Positions 45,896 to 53,626 of a stretch of DNA of 64,000 nucleotides are shown here, in pieces. The stretch comes from Halalkalibacter oceani. Lineage in GTDB: Bacteria > Bacillota > Bacilli > Bacillales > Bacillaceae_D. Where the stretch lies: the NCBI RefSeq assembly GCF_023715705.1, contig NZ_JAMBOS010000007.1, positions 62,001 through 126,000 of the forward strand, in the 5' to 3' direction. The notes below the pieces were generated by a model. It was not told the DNA's origin. It saw nothing but the letters and a program-made list of their open reading frames with translations, and did not search any database. The translations under genes and the position numbers were made by a program. How positions within the stretch are numbered: the stretch's first letter is position 1; every line of letters begins with the position of its first letter.

Positions 45896-47860
45896 TTATT
45901 GTAAGATTTCAGGCGCTTTCCGATGCTGTGTTCCTTGCTCGTATGAGTAACCGAGTTTTATTAATAGCGGTTCTTCAAAACGTCCGGCAAGCAATTCAAC
46001 GCCAACCGGGGTTCCGGCAGACGTATAGCCGGCCGGAAGCGAGATTGCCGGGAAACCGCTGAAAGCAGACAGACGGTTGTTCGTGCCGGAAGTCTGATTC
46101 TGACCAACCAGGGCCGCCGGGTGAGTCGTTGTCGGGTACACGATCGCATCCAAATCATGATCAGCCATTGCTTTCATGATCGATTCCTGCGTAATTCTTG
46201 TACGGAAGAGAACAATATCCTTATATTCCTCTTCATCCAACGATTCGCGCTCATTTCTCGCAATCAGGGAATCTCTCATTGACTGTTCAATTTCACCCGA
46301 TTCGATAATATCCGTTAACGATTGATGCTTGGCGGCCGGACCCAATTCAGCCAGATAATCATTTAATTGGAATTTGAACTCCCAGCTGCTCAAGCTTGGA
46401 TACTGACTGATTTCCTCGAGATTCGGCAGCGTAATGTCGATCATTTCCGCGCCGAGCCGCTCCATATCGCGGACCGCTTGCTCGACAAGGCGATTAACTT
46501 CCTGACTTTCAGCAGCGTCACTGAACAGCTCGCGGGCAACGCCAATTCGCGCTCCTTGCAGACCATCAACGTCGAGATAATCAGTATAACTAGCCGGGAT
46601 TTGTCCTTTGCTCCATGCGGTCACCACATCTTTCTCATCATAGCCCGCCGTCGCATCAAGCATATGCGCCGCATCCGCCACCGTCCGCGCGAGAGGCCCG
46701 CCGACATCCTGTGTCAGGGCCAGCGGAATAATGCCGTCACGGCTCGTTAAGCCGATGGTAGGGCGAATGCCGACCAGGCTGTTAAAGGCGGCCGGAATCC
46801 GGATTGACCCGCCGGTGTCCGTCCCAAGTCCGGCGACGGCAAAGTTCGCCGCCAGCGCCGCCCCTGTTCCGCCACTTGATCCGCCCGGCAAATACTCGAG
46901 ATTATACGGGTTCAGCGTCTGTCCACCAAGTGAACTGACCGTGGTAATGCCGAATGCAAATTCATGCAGGTTCGCCTTCGCGATGATGATCGCTCCTGCC
47001 TCTTTAAGCAGCCTAATTTGCTCAGCATCATCAAGCGGGAACGAATCCTTTAAACATAAGCAGCCAGCTGTTGTCGCCATATCGACCGTATCAAAATTAT
47101 CCTTCACGACAACCGGAATCCCGTGCAGCGGGCTGCGCGGCCCGCTTGCAGCGCGTTCCTGATCCAGCTCCCGCGCAATCGCTTCGGCCTCCGGGTTAAT
47201 CGCAATAATTGAGTTAATCGCCGGCCCCTGCTGATCATATAAGTCAATCCGCTCAAGATACATCCCGACAAGCTCTTCAGCTGTCAGCAGCCCACGATCC
47301 ATCGCCGCCTGAATAGCGGCAATCGTCGTTTCTTCAAGTTCAAACGGATCGAGATAATGATAGAGACGAAGCGCAAATACAGCTGCCTGCGCACGCGTTA
47401 ATGTATCCCCATAACCAAAACGGCTTTCGCTATAGCCGTTAATGATGCCCGTCTGCTGAACCGCGCCGATATCTCCGGCATACGGACTGGAATCAGGCAC
47501 GTCACTGAAGTGTTCAGCCTGCTTATCCAGACGAAGTCCCAGATTCATATAATATGCAGCCTCTTCCCTAGTGAGCGGAGTCGCATCCCCACTGTCAAGC
47601 GACACATCCACTTCATGCTCTGCAAACACGCGTGATAATATCGTTGAAAACTGGGCAGTTGTCACTTCCTCATTTGGCCGGTAAGTCCCATCAGGATACC
47701 CGTTAACCAATTGAAGTTGATAGGCCTCCATAATGTCCTGCCCCATTTGCCCCTGCACATCGGAAAAGACATCCGTGTCCGCAAGTGTCAGCAGCGGACC
47801 TGCGAACAGCACCGATAAGAACACGACGCTCATAAACAGTTGTTTCAGCTGATTTCGCAT
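45896..47860 (-). CDS. SLH-anchored amidase (amidase-signature family)
   Basis: A 654-residue surface enzyme. After the signal peptide (1-26) come SLH repeats (about 28-90 and 115-175), then an amidase-signature domain (about 185-650). The Ser-cisSer-Lys triad is visible: Lys in PVVVKDNFD, the cis-Ser in PGGSSGGTG and the nucleophile Ser in GTDTGGSIRIPA. Such enzymes free ammonia from amides. ATG at 47860 follows GAGGAGGG; the frame is open further up without a start signal. Its SLH module is near-paralogous to that of the adjacent SLH-asparaginase, suggesting duplication and payload exchange. Confidence 0.9.
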   Translation of the reverse strand: MRNQLKQLFMSVVFLSVLFAGPLLTLADTDVFSDVQGQMGQDIMEAYQLQLVNGYPDGTYRPNEEVTTAQFSTILSRVFAEHEVDVSLDSGDATPLTREEAAYYMNLGLRLDKQAEHFSDVPDSSPYAGDIGAVQQTGIINGYSESRFGYGDTLTRAQAAVFALRLYHYLDPFELEETTIAAIQAAMDRGLLTAEELVGMYLERIDLYDQQGPAINSIIAINPEAEAIARELDQERAASGPRSPLHGIPVVVKDNFDTVDMATTAGCLCLKDSFPLDDAEQIRLLKEAGAIIIAKANLHEFAFGITTVSSLGGQTLNPYNLEYLPGGSSGGTGAALAANFAVAGLGTDTGGSIRIPAAFNSLVGIRPTIGLTSRDGIIPLALTQDVGGPLARTVADAAHMLDATAGYDEKDVVTAWSKGQIPASYTDYLDVDGLQGARIGVARELFSDAAESQEVNRLVEQAVRDMERLGAEMIDITLPNLEEISQYPSLSSWEFKFQLNDYLAELGPAAKHQSLTDIIESGEIEQSMRDSLIARNERESLDEEEYKDIVLFRTRITQESIMKAMADHDLDAIVYPTTTHPAALVGQNQTSGTNNRLSAFSGFPAISLPAGYTSAGTPVGVELLAGRFEEPLLIKLGYSYEQGTQHRKAPEILQ

Positions 47861-47943
47861 AGTTCCCTCCTCATGTAAGTAGCGTGAAAAAGAAAGGCAG
47901 TGCTCCGTTCCGCAAAAGGGCGTGCAGAAAGGAATCACTGCAA

Positions 47944-47983
47944 GGGGCTGAGAAAAAGGTTGTTTTCCCTTTTGCCGAGCCCC
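47944..47983. repeat. dispersed hairpin repeat, copy D
   Basis: GGGGCT...AAAAAGG / CCCTTTTGCCGAGCCCC imperfect hairpin between the two SLH-enzyme genes. It resembles copy C in its CCTTTTGCC arm. Confidence 0.6.
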
Positions 47984-48027
47984 TTCCTGCAAAGGTCTGT
48001 TACGTTAGTCGACCTGGAACATTAAGC

Positions 48028-49542
48028 TTAATATTCGTTAAAGAATCTCTGAATCTCAGCCGGGTCATCAGTTTCTGTCAGAGCGAGCATTAAAAGAATA
48101 CGGGCTTTTTGCGGGTTAAGAGAATCCGCCGTTAAGCTGTTTCTTTCCGAGACCGTGCCATTGCCTACACGCGTTGAACGAACGACATGAACGCCCTTTT
48201 CCGTTGCCGCCTGAGCGCCCTCTACGCTGATGCTTGACATCGACCCATTGCCTGAGCCAGCGACCACAATTCCTCTTGCCCCATTTTCAACGGCCGCATC
48301 ATACATATAGCGATTATCATTCTGGTAGCCGTAAATAATATCAACCTGCGGCAATGCTGATAGATTGGAAATATCAAAGGCTGTTTCCGTCGTATGCTTG
48401 CGTGTTGTTTCGTTGTAGAAATACGGCTTGCCACCAACTATTCTTCCTAAGTAGCCTTGCTCGGTTGATCTGAACGTATCAGGCGCCGTCGTATTTGTTT
48501 TCGTAATCTCTCTTGCCGCGCCGATCCGATCATTAAAGGCAACAAGCACGCCCCGTCCTTTTGCTTCTTCGTGTCCCGCAACGAGTACAGCATTGTATAA
48601 ATTCATCGGGCCATCGGCACTAATCGCCGTCGCCGGTCTCATCGCCCCTACGACGACGACCGGTTTCTCACTTTTCACAACAAGATTGAGGAAATAGGCT
48701 GTTTCTTCAAGCGTATCTGTTCCGTGCGTGACGACAATTCCGTCAACCTCATCCGTCGCGAGCAGCTCATTGATCCGTTTTCCTAACGTCAGCAGCGTAT
48801 CATTTGTAATGTTCGGGCTGCCGACACTGACAATTTGCTCGCCGCTGATGTTGGCGATTTCCTCCATCTCGGGTACCGCTTCGATCAACGTTTCAATCGC
48901 AATTGAGCCGGCCTGATAGCCGGTCGTTGCTGTGTTGGAAGGCGCGGAGCCGGCAATCGTGCCTCCTGTCGCCAAAATCGCAACATTCGGCAATTCGTTG
49001 TCCGCAGTGAAATCCAGCTCTTCAGCCGGCATTACATATTCATACAGACGAACCGCCAAAGCCGCCGCCTGGGCGCGGGTCAGCGTATCACCATAACCGA
49101 AGCGATCCGCCGTATAGCCGGTGATCAGTCCTGTAGCGGCAATCGCACCGATATCTCCGGCAAATTCACTTTCAGCCGGCACATCACGGAAACTCTCTAC
49201 TACCGGCTCAAGCTGTAAACCAAGATTCATATAATGAGCAGCCAGCTCTCTTGTAATCGGAGTTGCGTCTCCTGCTTCAAGCTCGACGTTCATCCCATTC
49301 TCCTGAAATACCCGTGAAAGAATGATAGAGAATTGCCCCGTCGTCACCTCATCCTGAGGTCGATATGTACCATCCGGAAAACCATTTACTAAATTTAGTT
49401 CGTGCGCTGCGATGATTTCAGCCTTCATCGCTCCTTCCACATCGGAAAAGACCTCGCTATCGGCCAATGTGGCAAGTGGACTTACCGCCAGAAAAAAGAG
49501 CAATGAGATTACCATCAACATATGTTTGCCTTTATCCTGCAT
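48028..49542 (-). CDS. SLH-anchored L-asparaginase
   Basis: A 504-residue exported enzyme: signal peptide (1-27), two SLH repeats (about 28-85 and 105-170), and a type II L-asparaginase domain (about 185-500). The catalytic Thr motifs are ILATGGTIAGS and VVTHGTDTLEETA, and the Lys/Asp region follows in GAMRPATAISADG. It would convert asparagine to aspartate plus ammonia at the surface. ATG at 49542 follows AAAGGAGG. Next to the SLH-amidase with the same module order, both probably nitrogen-scavenging surface enzymes (inference). Confidence 0.92.
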   Translation of the reverse strand: MQDKGKHMLMVISLLFFLAVSPLATLADSEVFSDVEGAMKAEIIAAHELNLVNGFPDGTYRPQDEVTTGQFSIILSRVFQENGMNVELEAGDATPITRELAAHYMNLGLQLEPVVESFRDVPAESEFAGDIGAIAATGLITGYTADRFGYGDTLTRAQAAALAVRLYEYVMPAEELDFTADNELPNVAILATGGTIAGSAPSNTATTGYQAGSIAIETLIEAVPEMEEIANISGEQIVSVGSPNITNDTLLTLGKRINELLATDEVDGIVVTHGTDTLEETAYFLNLVVKSEKPVVVVGAMRPATAISADGPMNLYNAVLVAGHEEAKGRGVLVAFNDRIGAAREITKTNTTAPDTFRSTEQGYLGRIVGGKPYFYNETTRKHTTETAFDISNLSALPQVDIIYGYQNDNRYMYDAAVENGARGIVVAGSGNGSMSSISVEGAQAATEKGVHVVRSTRVGNGTVSERNSLTADSLNPQKARILLMLALTETDDPAEIQRFFNEY

Positions 49543-49912
49543 TTTTTTCCTCCTTTTTGAAATAATCACCACCCATTTTAAAATATTTCGTTAAGCTACA
49601 TACAGATTTTTGACAGGTTTTCTGACACATCTTTTCCCACAGATCAAAAAAACCGCGCACTAAGTCATCAATGAAAAACGGTGGGAAGCCGCTTCCTCCA
49701 ACCTGCAAGTAATTTTTTTTAAAAGGGGGCTTTTGCTCAATTGCGAAAACGGTCCCTGTTGAATTTTTTAAAACGGCATAACAAAAAAGCCGAAACGCTC
49801 TTTCGCACAAGAGTGCTCTCTCCGTTTCAGCAAGATGACCATTTTTCTCCTCTTTTGTACGCTAAAACTACCGCGGAATCTTGCAGAAGCGCTTCTGAAA
49901 AAGGAAAGAGCG
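49543..49912. other. divergent intergenic region between asparaginase and sigma factor genes
   Basis: AT-rich, with imperfect GAAACG/CGTTTC inverted repeats. An open frame of about 90 codons on the minus strand overlaps the asparaginase ribosome site and has none of its own. No promoter could be assigned with confidence. Confidence 0.5.
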
Positions 49913-50416
49913 ATGCACCATCAACCATTTGAACAAGTATTGACAGATTACGAGCCGCTGATTAAAAGCCTTATCCAAAAGCTCAATCTTTACCGGGATT
50001 ACGAGGATTATTACCAAGTCGGAATGATCGCCCTCTGGACGGCGTATTGTCACTTCGATCCTGAAAAGGGAGCGTTCCCCGGCTACGCGCAAAAGGTTGT
50101 GCGCGGTCATCTGCTGATGTTCATGCAGAAGGAACAGCAATTTAGCGAGCGCCATCAACTGCACGATGACCACAGCGACTATCGACTCATCGACCAGGGT
50201 AGCCAACAGGCATTCGAAGCAGTCAGTCCGCCTCTTGAGGACTATCTTCCTCTGCTTTCAGAACGTGAACGCCTGTGGGTCGTCGAAACATTCCTCCAGC
50301 AAAAAAAGCTCGGTCAAATTGCGACCGAGCAAGGAGTATCACCCAATACCGTGGCGTCCTGGCGTAAGCAAGCACTTAAAAAATTACGTCACAGGTTCAA
50401 GCATCTCCGCTCGTAA
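49913..50416 (+). CDS. small sigma-70 family factor
   Basis: A 167-residue sigma factor with only regions 2 and 4. Region 2 is FEQVLTDYEPLIKSL to YEDYYQVGMIALWTAYCHFDP; region 4 is LLSERERLWVVETFL to VSPNTVASWRKQALKKL. It lacks an anti-sigma partner. It is convergent with comK, 55 bases from its end. Small sigma factors of similar size (ComX of streptococci, SigH of staphylococci) drive competence genes, so a competence link is tempting but unproven. ATG at 49913 after AAAGGAAAGAG. Confidence 0.83.
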   Translation: MHHQPFEQVLTDYEPLIKSLIQKLNLYRDYEDYYQVGMIALWTAYCHFDPEKGAFPGYAQKVVRGHLLMFMQKEQQFSERHQLHDDHSDYRLIDQGSQQAFEAVSPPLEDYLPLLSERERLWVVETFLQQKKLGQIATEQGVSPNTVASWRKQALKKLRHRFKHLRS

Positions 50417-50471
50417 AAGAGGGGGCTTGAACCGGAAACTGGATAAGAAAGCTTTATCGCGGACGCGCGCG

Positions 50472-50969
50472 TTAGCAGTTTTTCGGCTTATGCCGCATGG
50501 ATCTTGCCTGAAAATATCCGAGACACGCGCGGCTGATCAGAAGCTGTGAGCGGAAGGAGGCATAGGAAACTGGTAAGGTCAGCTTTAATCCAGTACGAAA
50601 TAGAATCGTTGTTTTTTCATCAGGGCCGCTCCGATCCGGGTAAAGGTCCGTGACATGAGCCGCCAAAATCCAGACGCAGTCAAGATGCTCCGGTGAATGA
50701 GTCGGGCTGGCAATAATGCTGCCCTGCTCCTGAATGAGGATCGGGAGTTTGTATGTATGCTTCGTAACATAGGCCGCCCACTCCCTTCTACCGGCATAAG
50801 AGGCGCCGTTCAGCTTGCAGGATTGCTCAATGATCCGCAAAGGCGGCTCCTTCACATAATAAACGGCTTCCATTTCAATGACTTTCGTCTGATATTCCAC
50901 ATCGCGGTGTGGATAGAGTGCAAGTGTCTCTTCATGAATTTCGTAAGTACTCACATAGTTAGATTTCAT
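50472..50969 (-). CDS. comK: competence transcription factor ComK, short form
   Basis: A 165-residue ComK. Shared segments: VYYVKEPPLRIIEQSCKLNGASYAGRREW, PILIQEQGSIIASPT, CVWILAAHV and LTLPVSYASFRSQL. ComK binds AT-rich K-boxes and switches on DNA uptake genes in bacilli. B. subtilis ComK has 192 residues; this one ends about 27 earlier, losing the tail involved in MecA-dependent turnover and activation. ATG at 50969 with GGGGGAATG upstream. Clear K-boxes (AAAA-N5-TTTT) were not found just upstream. Confidence 0.88.
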   Translation of the reverse strand: MKSNYVSTYEIHEETLALYPHRDVEYQTKVIEMEAVYYVKEPPLRIIEQSCKLNGASYAGRREWAAYVTKHTYKLPILIQEQGSIIASPTHSPEHLDCVWILAAHVTDLYPDRSGPDEKTTILFRTGLKLTLPVSYASFRSQLLISRACLGYFQARSMRHKPKNC

Positions 50970-51432
50970 TTTACATTCCCCCATTTTAGTTTTTGTTTCT
51001 TGTCAGACCCTGTCGATGACAACGCAAAAACAAAGCAACAATGTGGAATCAAATAAACATCCCCGTGAGAACAGTGCCTGTTACACACCATTAACAGACC
51101 GCAACGCTACATGATAGATTTGCATTCTTATCAGCATGCCAGCTTTACAAATTTCCTGCTGCCTCCACTTCTCCCCCTTCCTGACCAGGTTTATCCTCTT
51201 CCAACAATAAACCTAAAGATTCATGAAAATAATACTATTTTCCCCTAGATTATACATCTATCCTTTCGCGAATCGCAAGTAATTTTTTTACTTTTTAGAA
51301 AATTCTATACTTATTACGAATTTATCTGCACTATTTATTGAATAAATCCTTCCTATCCTTTTACAAATAACGGTAATTACTATTCCGTCAAGGGGGATTC
51401 CAACTTCATTTACTATCCTTCTCCAAATCGGT
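50970..51432. other. intergenic region between comK and DUF4306 gene
   Basis: Over 400 bases. It is AT-rich toward the right, with an inverted repeat GAAAATA / TATTTTC at 51225-51242. No gene recognised. A long upstream region is usual for comK, but no operator could be assigned. Confidence 0.5.
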
Positions 51433-51876
51433 TTGTCGGCAATCGTCTTTCTTTTTTCTCTATTGGCGGCGTGGTATGAAGGGAGTGAACTGTTAATCAA
51501 CCCGAGGGAATGGGGGTATACGGCGATTTTCACCCAGCTTTTGACCGGCGGCCAAATAGAGGAGGCGAGTGAGATTTTGGTGATTGATCATTTTGTCTAT
51601 GCGCTGAAATTCAGACCGCTGTTTCCCATCCTCCTCTATTTAAGCGGACTCTATTTGGTCAGTTTGCTTGTCTATTTGTTAAGCAAACGCACAAAGGCTT
51701 TTTGCTATTATTTATTTGGAGCGGCAGCAATAAACCTGGCGTTATCCTTGCTATTCATCGGCTCTTCGACAGATGGGGTCCGGATCTTTCTCAATGTGAT
51801 GTGGCTGGTCACGCTTGCTGGTTTCCTCCTCGCTGCTTATTTGCTCCGCAAAACAGGGGTTATCGTAAAAGGCTGA
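51433..51876 (+). CDS. DUF4306-type small membrane protein (YjdJ-like)
   Basis: About 147 residues, four membrane helices. The first helix ends in AAWYEGSELL and is followed by NPREWGYTAIFTQL and HFVYALKFRPLFP, the pattern of B. subtilis YjdJ (DUF4306). The coded start is unclear: the TTG at 51433 cuts into the first helix and lacks a ribosome site. AGGGGG at about 51391 suggests that translation begins a dozen codons earlier, perhaps at a non-standard codon (ATT 51397). Function unknown. Confidence 0.7.
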   Translation: MSAIVFLFSLLAAWYEGSELLINPREWGYTAIFTQLLTGGQIEEASEILVIDHFVYALKFRPLFPILLYLSGLYLVSLLVYLLSKRTKAFCYYLFGAAAINLALSLLFIGSSTDGVRIFLNVMWLVTLAGFLLAAYLLRKTGVIVKG

Positions 51877-51914
51877 TGCTTAGCCTTTCGCGATAACCCC
51901 TAAAGCCTTGCCGC

Positions 51915-52640
51915 TTACGTTTCACTAATCGCCGCAAGACGGGCGAGCCGTCTCTTATAGACAACCTTCGAGATCGAAATGCTCATTTCATAGAGCAGCG
52001 CGAGAGGCGCGAGGACGATCAAGGCAGAAATCAAGTCAGGCGGCGTGACGAGTGTCGCTAGTAATGTCAGCACAAAGTAGGCGATCTTGCGTGTCTTCGC
52101 CAGCTTGGCCGGGTTCAGCAGCCCGAGGCGTGTCAATAAAATAATCAGAATCGGAATTTCAAACAGAAGCCCAATCGGTATTGTTAAATTGAACAAAAAG
52201 CCGAAGTATCTTTCGGCGGTGTACATCATGACGAGGTGATCCTCCGCCAGCGTTTGCAAAAATGCTAACACACTTGGAAACAAAATGAAGTAGCCAAATA
52301 AAATACCGATGATAAAAAAGAGAAACACTGCCGGAATGTAGACGCCAACGATTCCCTTTTCTTCTGTCGTGATCGCCGGCTCCACAAACCTCCAAAGCTG
52401 ATAGAGAATCAGCGGCGTCGTGATAATCAGCGCGCAGGAGCCGGCAAGCGTGAAGTAAATCCACAGAATGTCACTCGGTCCCAGAATCGCCAGCTGCTGG
52501 CCTGCCGTTTCGACAATCCAATCATACACGTTAGGAACGAAAGCGAAGGCACCAGCAAAAGAGAGAACAAAAAAAACGAGGATAATGATTAGACGCTTCC
52601 TCAGCTCTCCCAAATGCTCTTCCAGCTTAAGCTCTTCCAT
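51915..52640 (-). CDS. tatC: Sec-independent protein translocase TatC
   Basis: A 241-residue TatC with six membrane helices, the receptor for twin-arginine signal peptides. Seen: N-terminal EEHLGELRKRLIIIL, the conserved Glu/Phe first loop (FAFVPNVYDWI), LWRFVEPAITTEEKG and IPILIILLTRLGLL. ATG at 52640 follows AAGGAAGTG. It follows tatA, a RidA-like gene and a Tat-signal oxidase gene on the same strand, with a repeat copy in the gap. Confidence 0.95.
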   Translation of the reverse strand: MEELKLEEHLGELRKRLIIILVFFVLSFAGAFAFVPNVYDWIVETAGQQLAILGPSDILWIYFTLAGSCALIITTPLILYQLWRFVEPAITTEEKGIVGVYIPAVFLFFIIGILFGYFILFPSVLAFLQTLAEDHLVMMYTAERYFGFLFNLTIPIGLLFEIPILIILLTRLGLLNPAKLAKTRKIAYFVLTLLATLVTPPDLISALIVLAPLALLYEMSISISKVVYKRRLARLAAISET

Positions 52641-52684
52641 ACATACACTTCCTTTCCCCCATTTGCGTATAAGTCATGTTTATC

Positions 52685-52764
52685 TTTTGCCCAGCCCCTA
52701 AGTAATGAGCGGAACCGCCACGATCTGTTAAAGCCCGTTGCGAGTAGGTTCCTCACAACGGGCC
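52685..52764. repeat. dispersed hairpin repeat, copy B, between tatA and tatC
   Basis: TTTTGCCCAGCCCCTAAGTAAT, then GAGCGGAACCGCCACGATCTG, then a hairpin GCCCGTTGCGAG / CTCACAACGGGC with one mismatch. The left part matches copy C, the right part copy A, so the three define one family. Confidence 0.75.
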
Positions 52765-52828
52765 GGTGCGTGTGAGCTCAGGACAAAGATCGTTTCGTCT
52801 CTCATCGTCACAGCCTCTTCTGAAACTG

Positions 52829-53032
52829 TTACTGCTTTTTCTCAGCGCTTTGCAGTTCCTTTTGCTCCTTTTCCGGTTCGCCGGATACGAGCTCTCTTGT
52901 CGCACTCTTAAACTCTGTCAACGTACGTCCAAATGCCCGGCCGATTTCCGGCAGCTTTGACGGACCAAAAATCACAAGAGCAATAATTAGAAGCAGGATC
53001 AAGCCGGGAATTCCAATGTTTTGCAGGAACAT
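52829..53032 (-). CDS. tatA: Tat translocase subunit TatA
   Basis: A 67-residue TatA/E: one membrane helix (about 4-20, [17 protein letters not shown]), the [17 protein letters not shown] hinge and amphipathic helix, and a charged Glu/Lys tail. It forms the protein-conducting part with TatC. ATG at 53032 after GAGAGGAG, 30 bases behind the RidA-like gene, so one operon with the oxidase is likely. Confidence 0.95.
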   Translation of the reverse strand: MFLQNIGIPGLILLLIIALVIFGPSKLPEIGRAFGRTLTEFKSATRELVSGEPEKEQKELQSAEKKQ

Positions 53033-53062
53033 AGCCTTTCACTCCTCTCTTTTCACCGTGCC

Positions 53063-53590
53063 TTATTTAAACGCTACATCCGCTTCTATTTCAATCAGCC
53101 AGTCGGAATTCACCAAGCTGCTCACCCCAACTGTCGACCGGGCAACCTTTGGTGTATCCTCCGTATCAAAATACTCGGCATAGGCATCAAACCAGCCTTG
53201 ATAGTCAAACTCGTTTCCTTTCATCGGGTCCGGCGTAATATAGACTCGTAAATAGGTGACATCAGCCAGCGAGAGCCCTTTTCCCTCCAAATCGACTTTG
53301 AACTTTTCCAAAATCGACATGGCCTGAGTTTTCGTATCGCCGTACCGTTCATAGAGGGTTGCCCCTTCACTGTTGATCACACTTGGTACGGTCCCACTGA
53401 AGTTAAGGATATGATAATCACTCGGGATCGCGACAGAGCTTGAAATCGAAGAGGAAGGGTTTCCAAAAAAGGTCACCTCGGAAAGCTCTTCAATGGCTTG
53501 TTGATCACTATTCGCCCCGACAAAGGAACCAATTAGAAAGCTTGTCCCGATCAAACAGGAGGCAAGGGTCATTTTCAGCTTTTTTTTCAT
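53063..53590 (-). CDS. exported RidA/YjgF-family protein
   Basis: A 175-residue protein: a Sec-type signal peptide (MKKKLKMTLASCLIGTSFLIGSFVGA, cleaved near residue 26) in front of a RidA domain (about 40-175). RidA enzymes hydrolyse reactive imines/enamines to ketoacid plus ammonia. The catalytic-type Arg is present in KVARSTVGV, and IEIEADVAF matches the final strand with its conserved Glu. An exported RidA is unusual, since the family is mostly cytosolic. It lies directly after a secreted amino-acid/amine oxidase, whose imine product is the natural RidA substrate. Confidence 0.82.
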   Translation of the reverse strand: MKKKLKMTLASCLIGTSFLIGSFVGANSDQQAIEELSEVTFFGNPSSSISSSVAIPSDYHILNFSGTVPSVINSEGATLYERYGDTKTQAMSILEKFKVDLEGKGLSLADVTYLRVYITPDPMKGNEFDYQGWFDAYAEYFDTEDTPKVARSTVGVSSLVNSDWLIEIEADVAFK

Positions 53591-53626
53591 TGTATAAGAT
53601 CATCCTCCAATCATAGGTAGTTGCTT

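Noticed and set aside
49532-49810. 92-codon open frame on the minus strand upstream of the asparaginase gene
   Set aside because: No ribosome site of its own, unusual composition, and it covers the asparaginase ribosome site and start.
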